From NCBI GenBank assembly GCA_014804785.1, contig JAAUZD010000026.1, positions 304,555 through 360,768 of the forward strand: 56,214 bases of DNA, in the 5' to 3' direction. Positions 42,627 through 50,878 of this stretch are shown in pieces. The stretch is from Lachnospiraceae bacterium. Its GTDB lineage: Bacteria; Bacillota; Clostridia; Lachnospirales; Lachnospiraceae. The position numbers and the translations under genes are program-made. Position 1 is the first letter of the stretch, and each line of letters begins with the position of its first letter. The notes beneath the pieces are model-generated. The model ran no database searches, had not been told where the DNA came from, and was given only the letters and a program-made list of their open reading frames with translations.

Positions 42627-43523
42627 ATGGATAAAAGAAACAAAATGAAAATAAAATTGAACAGTGAGGATATTGCAAATGAAAGCTATTTCCAGACAAT
42701 ATGCAGACGCTTTGGCCGCCACCACCTGGCAGCAGTCAGCCTGGTCATAGTGATCATTCTGGGCGGTGCAGCATTACTGGCGCCCCTCATAGCCCCTTAT
42801 CAGCCGGATGAGATTGTAGGAACCTTCAGCGGCGCTCCCTGCAAAGAATTCTGGCTTGGGACAGACCAGATTGGAAGAGACGTTTTCAGCAGGCTTTTGT
42901 ACGCCATGCGGATTTCCCTGCTGGTAGGCATTATGGCAACCCTGATTTCCACAGTGGTGGGGGTAGTGCTTGGACTAATTGCAGGATACTTCGGAGGCGT
43001 AGCAGATATGGTGATTATGCGCTTCACAGATATGGTCATGTCCTTTCCCTATATCTTGTTAGTATTGGTAGCAGCCGCAATATTTAAACCGGGACTTTGG
43101 AATATCATTCTCATTCTGGGATTCGTGGATTGGCCGGGAATCGCCAGACTGGTGAGAGGAAATGTACTTAACCTTCGGGAAACAAACTTTATCAAGGGCA
43201 ATATTGTGGCGGGCATGCCCCTTAGACATATTCTGTTTTCCGAAATCCTTCCCAATACCGTGGCGCCTATCTTAGTATATGCAACCTCCGTCCTTGCCCT
43301 TTCTATGCTAGATGAGGCAGCCTTAAGTTTTCTTGGCCTAGGAGTTCAACCGCCTACGGCAAGTCTCGGAAATATGCTCAACGGAGCACAGTCCCTCACG
43401 GTACTTACAAAGCAACCCTGGCTCTGGATACCGGCAGGTGCATTAATTGTAGTACTTGTGATGACGATTAACTTTATCGGGGACGCACTAAGAGATGCGC
43501 TTGACCCCAACAGTACGAGATGA
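42627..43523 (+). CDS. Peptide ABC transporter permease (DppC/OppC type)
   Basis: 298 aa with GGAGGAG before ATG 42627, 8 bp after the partner permease. Features: LAPLIAPYQPDEIVG, FWLGTDQIGRDVFSRLLYAM, and an EAA loop LNLRETNFIKGNIVAGMPLR. The last segment SFLGLGVQPPTASLGNML is typical of DppC. The operon order is binding protein-D-F-B-C, reversed from the common A-B-C-D-F. Confidence 0.93.
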   Translation: MDKRNKMKIKLNSEDIANESYFQTICRRFGRHHLAAVSLVIVIILGGAALLAPLIAPYQPDEIVGTFSGAPCKEFWLGTDQIGRDVFSRLLYAMRISLLVGIMATLISTVVGVVLGLIAGYFGGVADMVIMRFTDMVMSFPYILLVLVAAAIFKPGLWNIILILGFVDWPGIARLVRGNVLNLRETNFIKGNIVAGMPLRHILFSEILPNTVAPILVYATSVLALSMLDEAALSFLGLGVQPPTASLGNMLNGAQSLTVLTKQPWLWIPAGALIVVLVMTINFIGDALRDALDPNSTR

Positions 43524-43539
43524 TTTTGGAAGGTGGGGG

Positions 43540-43865
43540 AGTGTCATTTAGATAACGGGATGCACCCGCAGGGCTGCCGCTTGCCTGCATTAGGCTTCAT
43601 AAAAGTCCGCGCCGGACCTATGTACAGTGGTAAGAAGAACTAGATACCCCTTATTCGGGAATTGGCATCGGACGCAAACGGTGCACGTGGTCCATCCATG
43701 GACCATTGCACCTTCGGCGGACGTCCTGTCCGCCGATTGCTGGGTATCTAAAGGGGTATCAAGTTCTTCTAACCACTTCCCATAAGGTTCCGGTGCAGAT
43801 TTTTATGAAGTCTAATGCAGGCAAGCGGCAGCCCTGCGGGTGCATCCCGTTATCTAAATGACACT
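43540..43865. repeat. 326-bp structured inverted-repeat element
   Basis: The sequence from 43540 (AGTGTCATTTAGATAACGGG...) is repeated in reverse complement ending at 43865, with arms of about 110 bp that differ at a few sites. The centre has its own hairpins: TGGTCCAT/ATGGACCA flanked by GGTGCA/TGCACC, and GGCGGAC-GTCCT-GTCCGCC. The arms contain GCAGG/CCTGC stems. No reading frame of note and no transposase. It fills the gap between the transporter operon and the M20 gene. The arm start resembles the element at 49233. It could be a MITE-like element or a large structured RNA. Confidence 0.8.
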
Positions 43866-43902
43866 GCAGGCGTGAATGTAATACAAAACAGGAGGGATAA
43901 TT

Positions 43903-45021
43903 ATGCAGATAGAAGAAAGGTTGATTCATTATTTTAAGTGGTTTCATAGGCATCCGGAGTTGGCTTATGAGGAATATGAGACGACAGCTAAAATTAGGGA
44001 AATTCTTGAGGGAGAAGGGGTTGAGATTTTGCCGTATGAGTTGGAAACGGGGCTAGTGGCTGTTGTGAGAGGGGAGAAGGCAGGAGCGGTGCAGGCGCTT
44101 CGGTGTGATATTGATGCCCTTCCTATTCAAGAAGAAACGGAGTTAGATTATGCTTCGGAATATGATGGGAAGATGCACGCTTGCGGGCATGATTTTCATA
44201 TTGTGGCGGGAATTGGGTGTGCGCTTTTGTTGGAGGAGAGGAAAAGGGAACTGGCGGGGACGGTGAAGATTATCTTTCAGCCGGCGGAGGAGTCGTCGCT
44301 TGGGGCGTTTAAGATTCTGGAGACGGGGGTAATGGAAGATGTGGAACGGATATGGGGATTGCATGCGGATCCGACGAATGAGGCAGGGGTGCTTGGAATA
44401 CGTGAAGGTTATGTGACGGCGGCAGTAGACCGGTTTGTGATAAGGGTAAAGGGAATAGGGTGTCATGGGGCGCATCCGGATGACGGGATAGATCCTGTGC
44501 CGGTGGCAGCAGCTATTGTGCAGGCGCTTCAAACGGTTGTCAGCAGGAATATCAATGCTTTTCATCCGGCACTGATCAGTGTTACAAGGTTGGAAGCGGG
44601 GAATACGTGGAACGTGATTTCGGAAACTGCAGTTATGGAAGGCACGGTCCGTACCATGGATAGGGAAGACCGGATTTTGTTTGAAAAGAGAATGGGGGAA
44701 ATTGTAGAAAATACAGCCCGTGCCTACGGAGCGGAAGCGAAGATGGAATGGATAGCGGGACCCCCTGCAACTTATAATGACGGCGAGATGGTCAAAAGGA
44801 GCATAGGGGTGGCTGAAAAATGCGGTTTTCTGGTGGTGCCGGAGGAAAGTGCCATGGGCGGAGATGATTTCTCATTTTATGAAGAGAAAAAACCCGGCTG
44901 TTACATCAAGGTAGGCACCGGAAAAGGGCAGTTGATTCATCAGCCGGGATTTATGGTAGATAAAAAAGTGATTCTGTCTACGGCAGAGTATTTGGCGGAA
45001 CTTCTTTTTTGCCAGACGTAG
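43903..45021 (+). CDS. M20-family amidohydrolase/peptidase
   Basis: 372 aa with AGGAGG before ATG 43903. Opening WFHRHPELAYEEYETTAKI and metal-site motifs LRCDIDALPIQEET, MHACGHDFHI, FQPAEESSLG, WGLHADP and the late MGGDDFSFYEEK are those of the M20D amidohydrolases (IAA-amino acid hydrolase, N-acyl-amino acid or N-acetyldiaminopimelate deacetylase-like). The dimerisation domain (~175-285) is present. It lies just beyond the peptide transporter and may hydrolyse imported N-acyl amino acids or peptides; the exact substrate is open. It converges on the pncB gene with a 10-bp gap. Confidence 0.9.
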   Translation: MQIEERLIHYFKWFHRHPELAYEEYETTAKIREILEGEGVEILPYELETGLVAVVRGEKAGAVQALRCDIDALPIQEETELDYASEYDGKMHACGHDFHIVAGIGCALLLEERKRELAGTVKIIFQPAEESSLGAFKILETGVMEDVERIWGLHADPTNEAGVLGIREGYVTAAVDRFVIRVKGIGCHGAHPDDGIDPVPVAAAIVQALQTVVSRNINAFHPALISVTRLEAGNTWNVISETAVMEGTVRTMDREDRILFEKRMGEIVENTARAYGAEAKMEWIAGPPATYNDGEMVKRSIGVAEKCGFLVVPEESAMGGDDFSFYEEKKPGCYIKVGTGKGQLIHQPGFMVDKKVILSTAEYLAELLFCQT

Positions 45022-45031
45022 GATGTACTTA

Positions 45032-46486
45032 TTATTTTCCGCTCATCTGGTCAAGCAGTTCGATTTTAGTATCATAGAGTTTTTGGGATAAATCTACGTA
45101 CACCTTATGGGGATTTGCGAAGCGTTTGGTTTCATCCCAGAGCGTATCAAGTTCTTTTTGGCAATAGCTTCTGATATCCATGACCTTTGGAGATTCATAG
45201 CAGCATGTTCCGTTTTTAAAGACAGGAACCATGATTTCACGGAGCGTAAAGGTTCCGGCAGGCAGTTTCGTCTTTTTCCAGGGCTCCAGAGGATCAAACA
45301 AAAGTAAAGGTTCGTCTTCCCTGAATGTTTCATCTACCAGACAGATCAGATCGGCTTTTATCTTACCGCTTTCCTTTTCATAGACGCGGTAAATGGTCTT
45401 GTTGCCGGGATTGGTTATCTTTTCAGAATTCTCCGATAATTTGATTTTGGGAATAAATTCGCCGTCATCATTCATGATTGCCGCCAGTTTGTAAACACCG
45501 CCGAAAGCAGGATTATCCTTTGCGGTGATCAGATTGGTACCAACACCCCAGGAGGTGATAGCTGCTCCCTGTGCTTTCAGGGTTTCAATCAGATATTCAT
45601 CCAAATCGTTGGAAGCGGAAATGACAGCATCAGGAAATCCAGCCGCGTCAAGCATTTTCCGCGCTTTTTTGGACAGATAGGCAAGGTCGCCGCTGTCTAA
45701 GCGGATGCCGTAATAGGTAAGCGGAATGCCCGCGGCACGCATTTCAGAAAATACGCGGATCGCGTTTGGAATGCCGGATTTTAAGGTGTCATAAGTATCC
45801 ACCAGCAGGATGCAGGCGGAAGGATACAAATCTGCATAGGTTTTAAATGCCGTATATTCATCCGGAAAACTCATGATCCAGCTGTGTGCATGCGTACCCT
45901 TGACTGGAACATCAAAAAGCTGACCGCAAAGTACATTGGAAGTGCCGATACATCCGCCGATGACGGCAGCTCTTGCACCGTAAATACCGGCATCAGGACC
46001 TTGGGCGCGTCTAAGACCAAATTCCATGATACCGTCTCCCTTTGCTGCATAGCAGACTCTGGCGGCTTTGGTTGCAATCAGACTCTGATGGTTTATGATG
46101 TTCAAGATGGCGGTTTCCACAAGCTGCGCTTCCATAATGGGGGCAATCACCTTGACTAACGGCTCTCTGGGGAAGACCACAGTTCCTTCGGGAATTGCGT
46201 AAATGTCACCGGAGAATTGGAAGTCTGCAAGATAATTTAAGAAGTCGTCGTCAAAAATGCCAAGGCTCGACAGATAGTCGATATCCTGAGCGGAAAAATG
46301 AAGCTCCTTTATGTACTGAATCAGCTGCTCTAAGCCTGCGGCAACTGCATAGCCGCCGCCGCAGGGATTGTTTCTGTAAAAAGCATCGAAGATAACTGTT
46401 TCATTGCGGTCCTTGTGTTTGAAGTAGCCCTGCATCATGGTAAGTTCATAAAGATCGGTAAGCAGCGTTAAATTTTGTCTGTCCAT
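45032..46486 (-). CDS. pncB: Nicotinate phosphoribosyltransferase
   Basis: 484 aa. Start LLTDLYELTMMQGYFKHKDR, then FDAFYRNNPCGGGYAVAAGL, FGLRRAQGPDAGIYGARAAV, GTHAHSWIMSF and GIRLDSGDLAYLSKKARKML, all standard NAPRTase motifs. It converts nicotinate and PRPP to nicotinate mononucleotide in the Preiss-Handler NAD salvage route. Length matches the bacterial family. It lies 11 bp downstream of an acetyltransferase gene on the same strand, so the two are probably one operon. Confidence 0.96.
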   Translation of the reverse strand: MDRQNLTLLTDLYELTMMQGYFKHKDRNETVIFDAFYRNNPCGGGYAVAAGLEQLIQYIKELHFSAQDIDYLSSLGIFDDDFLNYLADFQFSGDIYAIPEGTVVFPREPLVKVIAPIMEAQLVETAILNIINHQSLIATKAARVCYAAKGDGIMEFGLRRAQGPDAGIYGARAAVIGGCIGTSNVLCGQLFDVPVKGTHAHSWIMSFPDEYTAFKTYADLYPSACILLVDTYDTLKSGIPNAIRVFSEMRAAGIPLTYYGIRLDSGDLAYLSKKARKMLDAAGFPDAVISASNDLDEYLIETLKAQGAAITSWGVGTNLITAKDNPAFGGVYKLAAIMNDDGEFIPKIKLSENSEKITNPGNKTIYRVYEKESGKIKADLICLVDETFREDEPLLLFDPLEPWKKTKLPAGTFTLREIMVPVFKNGTCCYESPKVMDIRSYCQKELDTLWDETKRFANPHKVYVDLSQKLYDTKIELLDQMSGK

Positions 46487-46497
46487 AGTGTTCTCCT

Positions 46498-47745
46498 CTA
46501 AAAATAATCTGAAAAATAAGGTTTTTCAACGGGTATCAGCCGCTCCAGCCAGGTCAGCATATAGTATTCGGTCTGGATTTTTTCGTGTTCATAAAGATAG
46601 GAGGGACGTTTATATCCCATCATCATGGCGGTCAGGGTATTCACATCGAGTTCCACCACATTGATGGACTGATTGTTTTCCACCTGCTCACAGACGGTTT
46701 CGCCGTCATGCCAGGAAACCATGTAATCGCCTTCGTTCCAGGGCGCCATCTTATCATGCACTTTAAAATGAATCTTAAAATCTTCGGGCTGCACCTGATA
46801 AGGATAGTACTCTAAAAAATCCTGCACATTTATGATTCTTGCCATGATATAAGGAGAGATGGTTTCAGTGATTTCACTGTCCTCAAAAAGATAAGCCATT
46901 GGCTCACCGGAGTAATTGTCTCCCTGAACCTGTGTGATCATGGAAAAATGGGCGCTGATATAATTCCAGAGACCGTAGTTTGCCTCGATATTCAGATAGA
47001 CCATTTCCTTGATATGGAAAATTTCATTGGCAATATAGTAAACCACATATCCTAAAGGTTTATGATCTTTGTTGTAGTAGACCGCGGCAATCATGTCATC
47101 GTTGTCCCAGCGCCAGTATTCCTCCCAGGACAAAGCATCCCGGATCAGGCAGCCGTGGCGCTGCAGGGCAAAATAGGAATGTACATTGTGATAATCTTCG
47201 GAATCCAGACTGACACGCTCCACCATCCCCGTGACCGGACGGGCTTTGGGAAGCTGGGTGTCCTTTACGGTAAATGATAATTTATCAGAGACGATTTCCC
47301 ATCCCATTTTTCTGTAAAACGGGATGGAATAGGGATAAAGAAAGGAAATAGGCATTTCCTGTTCGTGTATATAATTGAGGGCGTGTTTCATAAGGGAATG
47401 AATCAGCCCTCTTCCGGTATATTCGGGATAAGTTGCAACACCGGTGATGCCGCCCATGTCCATGATTTCATCGTGGATGTTGACCTTCATGGAATAAACA
47501 ACAATCATAGATGCGAGACGTTCTTTGTAAAACCATCCTAACACATAGGCTTCTTCAAGGATAGGTCGTTTGGCATATTTGATTTCTTCCTGCTCCCATC
47601 CGGTCTGGAATAAATCGTAAGAGGTTACTTGGAATGCATATTGAAGCAGGGCGTTAAATTGCTCTAGGTCGCTTTTATCCAGTTCACGCATTCGAAAATC
47701 GCCGTTGATTTCAAGGTAAGTAGGTTCTTCTTTTTTGTCTTCCAT
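46498..47745 (-). CDS. Eis-like GNAT N-acetyltransferase
   Basis: 415 aa. The N-terminal GNAT domain shows MDMGGITGVATYPEYTGRGL, which is the acetyl-CoA loop, then SLMKHALNYIHEQEMPISFL and YPYSIPFYRKMGWE. A second GNAT-like half and a C-terminal sterol-carrier-like domain (ITETISPYIMARIINVQDFL) follow, the three-part layout of the Eis family. Eis enzymes acetylate amines, including aminoglycosides in mycobacteria; in Firmicutes the natural substrate is mostly unknown. It is the first gene of the transcript with pncB. Confidence 0.85.
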   Translation of the reverse strand: MEDKKEEPTYLEINGDFRMRELDKSDLEQFNALLQYAFQVTSYDLFQTGWEQEEIKYAKRPILEEAYVLGWFYKERLASMIVVYSMKVNIHDEIMDMGGITGVATYPEYTGRGLIHSLMKHALNYIHEQEMPISFLYPYSIPFYRKMGWEIVSDKLSFTVKDTQLPKARPVTGMVERVSLDSEDYHNVHSYFALQRHGCLIRDALSWEEYWRWDNDDMIAAVYYNKDHKPLGYVVYYIANEIFHIKEMVYLNIEANYGLWNYISAHFSMITQVQGDNYSGEPMAYLFEDSEITETISPYIMARIINVQDFLEYYPYQVQPEDFKIHFKVHDKMAPWNEGDYMVSWHDGETVCEQVENNQSINVVELDVNTLTAMMMGYKRPSYLYEHEKIQTEYYMLTWLERLIPVEKPYFSDYF

Positions 47746-47854
47746 AAATTATGCCTTTCTAAGAACAGAAAATGATTATGGTATGTTCTTTTACTGTTTT
47801 ATTTTACAACAGGAAAAAGGCTGCGTCCATGGGTTTTGAGTATGATTTTTTTAC

Positions 47855-47883
47855 TTGACAACCAGAGGGGCTTTTAATAAGTT
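47855..47883 (+). promoter_or_regulatory. Possible promoter of the 47978 lipoprotein gene
   Basis: TTGACA at 47855-47860, 17 bp, then a weak TAAGTT at 47878-47883. The -35 is consensus and the -10 poor, so this is tentative. Confidence 0.35.
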
Positions 47884-47977
47884 AGAGATAAGAAAATATT
47901 TACGTAGATCTGCTGTACTGCGAGAGGGGTATATCGCAGTATGACGGACGGGGCATAGGTATACAGGGGGTACACGA

Positions 47978-49231
47978 ATGAAGAAAATATGGAAAGTGGC
48001 AGTGCTGTTACTTTTATGCAGTGTGGCAGGCGGATGTGCCCATCCTACAGAGGAAGTGAATGACGGGGAGGAGACTTCGGCGGTTGCCGTGCAGCCTCTG
48101 GAGGAAGATTCTGCAGCTATAGAAAAAGAAGAAATACAGGTACTCAATGAGGATGCAGAAGATGAAAAGGTACAAGCGCATCAGGAAGAGATTGTAGAAA
48201 AAGATGAAATTAAATTAATTCCAGCGCAGAAAGCGGAGACGGTAAGCCGCGAAGAAGAGGGCAGAAGGCTTACAGCAGAGGAATTGCAGAAATTTGATGA
48301 GTGGATTGGCAGAGTCGATAATTATGGATTTTTACTGTCTGTGTATGACACACCTGCTGATGCTGATTTAGATGAGATTTTTTACTGCGGTGCAGGAATC
48401 AGGCAGGAGCAGGCGGCAGAGGAAGAGATAGAAGCTTATCTGCAGGCATGTGGATGGGACGAAATCTATACAGACTTTGAAAAACTGACGACCCAGCAGA
48501 TTGATACTTTTTTACTAAAAAAGACAGGCCTGTCATATGAGCAGATGAACTCCCATCTTAGATGGACCTATCTTCCTGCATATGATGCATATTATGCGGA
48601 ACACGGAGATACCAATTACAGAAAGTTTTCCTGCGTGGAAGGGCATACTGTGGATGAGCAGATATTTACACTCAGGTGCAGACCCTGTGACCTTGGCGAT
48701 TTGGAAGCGGATGGATATCATATCATGGATTATGAACTGACGCTGGAAAAAAGCGATGGGGAATATCGGTTCCTGTCAAACCGCATGATGTGGGAGATAG
48801 GGCTAATCGAGGAGCAGTCCTTTGCAGTAACCTTAGAGCCTTTTGGGGACGTGGTCTTTGCTTCTTATGTACCGGATGCGGAAATGAATCCCCTTGCAGA
48901 TGCATCCTTTTTCTTACTGCGGAATGGGGAGGAGTTTCGCATGCTTAGAGGAACATTTGAGAGAAACATCAGGGATAATGAGTTTTTTAATGAAGTGGAG
49001 GCAGTTGCCTTTGCCGATTATAACCGGGACGGAAATGCGGATATTATCATCATTACAGATTATTCTTTAGTATCAGGTGCGGAACCCGGAGCAATCCGCC
49101 CGGAAATCCGGCTTTATGAGGGTAAAAACGAGTACCTCTATTATGATGCGGAACTGTCGGAAGCAGTGAATGCCGGCACGGAAGAAAAGACCATAAGGTC
49201 GGTCATTAACTTTCTATCAGAAAGCAGATGA
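47978..49231 (+). CDS. Exported lipoprotein of unknown function
   Basis: 417 aa. Signal peptide with lipobox VAGGC, then a long acidic, Glu-rich linker (to ~85). The globular part reads FDEWIGRVDNYGFLLSVYDT, LTTQQIDTFLLKKTGLSYEQ, and ends in VAFADYNRDGNADIIIITDY, an FG-GAP-like calcium-binding Asp repeat. No known enzyme motif. Its role may be extracellular binding or sensing. The convergent gene at 49310 has a similar DDINGDEIPEVVID motif, so the two may be distantly related. Confidence 0.7.
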   Translation: MKKIWKVAVLLLLCSVAGGCAHPTEEVNDGEETSAVAVQPLEEDSAAIEKEEIQVLNEDAEDEKVQAHQEEIVEKDEIKLIPAQKAETVSREEEGRRLTAEELQKFDEWIGRVDNYGFLLSVYDTPADADLDEIFYCGAGIRQEQAAEEEIEAYLQACGWDEIYTDFEKLTTQQIDTFLLKKTGLSYEQMNSHLRWTYLPAYDAYYAEHGDTNYRKFSCVEGHTVDEQIFTLRCRPCDLGDLEADGYHIMDYELTLEKSDGEYRFLSNRMMWEIGLIEEQSFAVTLEPFGDVVFASYVPDAEMNPLADASFFLLRNGEEFRMLRGTFERNIRDNEFFNEVEAVAFADYNRDGNADIIIITDYSLVSGAEPGAIRPEIRLYEGKNEYLYYDAELSEAVNAGTEEKTIRSVINFLSESR

Positions 49232-49232
49232 A

Positions 49233-49299
49233 GCAATGCCATTCCAATCAAGGGCGCACCCTCAGGGCAGTTAGCCTCCCCTGATCGAAATGACATTGC
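49233..49299. repeat. Short palindromic repeat element
   Basis: GCAATGCCATT (49233-49243) pairs with AATGACATTGC (49289-49299), one mismatch. The inside has CCCTCAGGG and AATCAAGGG/CCCCTGAT complementarity. Its left arm (CAATGCCATT...GCACCCTCAGGGCAG) resembles the arm of the 43.5-kb element (CAGTGTCATT...GCACCCGCAGGGCTG). It lies between two convergent genes and may also act as a terminator. Confidence 0.65.
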
Positions 49300-49309
49300 A
49301 GGAGACCAT

Positions 49310-49996
49310 TTACTCTCCCCAATCTGGCATTTCAAAGCAGGGCAAAAGTTCCCTTACGTTCTCTTCAAATCCTTCCTCCTGTAAATACCAGAATTGAAGG
49401 CTCCCACTATTTTCATCCCGAAGCTTTTCAATTTCCGTCAGCTTTGCCTCAAAGCCGGCATTATCGGTTTCCTCTCCATTAATAGAACTTTCCCCATATT
49501 CGTAAGTTTCCTTATCCCAATAGTATCCGCTTTCCCGGAGCATGGAAAAGGTTTGTATATACTCTGTTCCCGTCCAGTCATAAAGATAATATTCCTTATA
49601 TCCCCATGTACCTGTGGTATGTCCATAAAAAGGGCTGTACAGGAATTGCTTGGTATCTGGAATATAAGTAACGCTTCCCCAATCCGATACCGTTTGAAGA
49701 TTTAGTTCCTGCATGCCGCTGTCTGTATAATAAAGTACGATGGTACTTCCAAGCGTATTGATGTCAATTACTACCTCTGGAATTTCGTCTCCATTGATAT
49801 CATCAATATAGAGTCCCGAGTAATAACCAAGCTCGTTGATATATTCTGCATAGGCATGCTGCCATGGGTACTTACACAGACATTCTTTGGCAGGTTCGTT
49901 TTTCATTACAGCTACTTCCAAGGAAGGCAGTGCAGTTGTTTTCGTGATAAAAATAGCCATTAAAAGGCTTATTATAAGTTTTAAAATATCGTTCAT
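49310..49996 (-). CDS. Exported protein with FG-GAP-like motif, unknown function
   Basis: 228 aa. N-terminal hydrophobic segment KLIISLLMAIFITKTTALPS fits a signal peptide or anchor; no lipobox. The mature part includes WQHAYAEYINELGYYSGLYI, then DDINGDEIPEVVID (calcium-type Asp loop), and WGYKEYYLYDWTGTEYIQTF. Similar proteins in Clostridia are of unknown function. The ribosome site is weak (AGGAAATAT). Confidence 0.65.
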   Translation of the reverse strand: MNDILKLIISLLMAIFITKTTALPSLEVAVMKNEPAKECLCKYPWQHAYAEYINELGYYSGLYIDDINGDEIPEVVIDINTLGSTIVLYYTDSGMQELNLQTVSDWGSVTYIPDTKQFLYSPFYGHTTGTWGYKEYYLYDWTGTEYIQTFSMLRESGYYWDKETYEYGESSINGEETDNAGFEAKLTEIEKLRDENSGSLQFWYLQEEGFEENVRELLPCFEMPDWGE

Positions 49997-50330
49997 AAAA
50001 ATATTTCCTATTTTATTACTTTTTACCAGGTTATTTATTAGGTCACATCGTAATTATGTATAAGTATTGTATCACACCTACATTCATTGCACTACTCAAC
50101 TTTCTCATCAAGGGTACCGGATTTGTTTGTCCTCTTTATCCTTTCCTTTTTTATGAAAATCATCAAAATAGCATAATAAACTTTAAGAAAATATTCAGTC
50201 TATGTCAATACGATTAAACTTCTTCATGATTTTACCCTTAAAATGGGGGTAAAAATCGGTTTACATACCCTTAAAATAAGGGTATAATAAATTAAAGTGA
50301 TTAGCAAAAAATAGTAAGAGGTGGTTTCAT
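49997..50330 (+). other. Intergenic region upstream of the HTH/HipA-like operon
   Basis: 334 bp without a gene. The first ~230 bp are AT-rich with nothing clear; the last 100 bp contain two operator-like palindromes and a promoter described separately. Confidence 0.5.
50233..50288 (+). promoter_or_regulatory. Promoter with two 19-bp operators
   Basis: TACCCTTAAAATGGGGGTA (50233-50251) and TACCCTTAAAATAAGGGTA (50266-50284) are near-identical palindromes whose starts are 33 bp apart, three helical turns. The second fills the spacer between TTTACA (50260-50265) and TATAAT (50283-50288), so binding would shut the promoter. This is the expected layout for autorepression by the HTH protein encoded next. 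Confidence 0.8.
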
Positions 50331-50873
50331 ATGACTGCATTTGCAATTTCAGATACCGTGGAGGGAAGGGATATTAAAGCAATTCGTCAAACGCTTGGAA
50401 TGACTCAGGCAGAGTTTTCAGAGCTGGTCCATGTGTCTAAAAAAACCATTGAGCGGTGGGAAGCAGGAGAAAAGGAGATTACCGGTCCTATCGTAACGCT
50501 GGTAAAGATACTGAAGGAATATCCTCAGATAAAGGAAGAACTGGTTATTCCTGATAAAGAGTATCCGCTGCGGCTTTGGTATATGTCCGGTAACAGGATA
50601 TGCACCATTATAGACGTGGATGAGCGGCGTAGAATAGTGAAGATTTATAACTATACCCGTGATTATCTTTCGAGGGCGTTTGGAAGAGAAGAACATCCTA
50701 CATTTGAGGCATATGAGACATTTTTGGAATCCAGATGTTTTCCCAGAAGCAGGGACAAAATGAAACTAATTTTGAGGGAACTGGACTTACCCTTTTATGA
50801 TCCGTTTCTGATTATCGAAAAGACCAAAGGAAAAATGGCAGAGGATGACTTCTGGATCCGGATTGAAAGGTGA
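50331..50873 (+). CDS. XRE-type HTH regulator with HipA-N-like C-terminal domain (antitoxin candidate)
   Basis: 180 aa, GAGGTGG upstream of ATG 50331. Residues 18-65 are a Cro/C1 HTH (IRQTLGMTQAEFSELVHVSK, TIERWEAGE). The C-terminal ~100 residues read RLWYMSGNRICTIIDVDERR and later ESRCFPRSRDKMKLILRELD, YDPFLIIEKTKGKMAEDDFW. That is the pattern of the N-terminal subdomain found at the front of HipA-like kinases, here fused to the HTH protein instead. It probably represses its own promoter and partners the kinase downstream; the fusion reading is inference. Confidence 0.75.
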   Translation: MTAFAISDTVEGRDIKAIRQTLGMTQAEFSELVHVSKKTIERWEAGEKEITGPIVTLVKILKEYPQIKEELVIPDKEYPLRLWYMSGNRICTIIDVDERRRIVKIYNYTRDYLSRAFGREEHPTFEAYETFLESRCFPRSRDKMKLILRELDLPFYDPFLIIEKTKGKMAEDDFWIRIER

Positions 50874-50878
50874 CTGGA

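Noticed and set aside
43540-43865. Insertion sequence with long inverted ends
   Set aside because: No transposase frame between the arms and no visible target duplication; kept only as a structured repeat.
50870-50878. GTG start for the HipA-like kinase
   Set aside because: It overlaps the regulator stop and has poor spacing; ATG 50879 has AGGTGA at the right distance.
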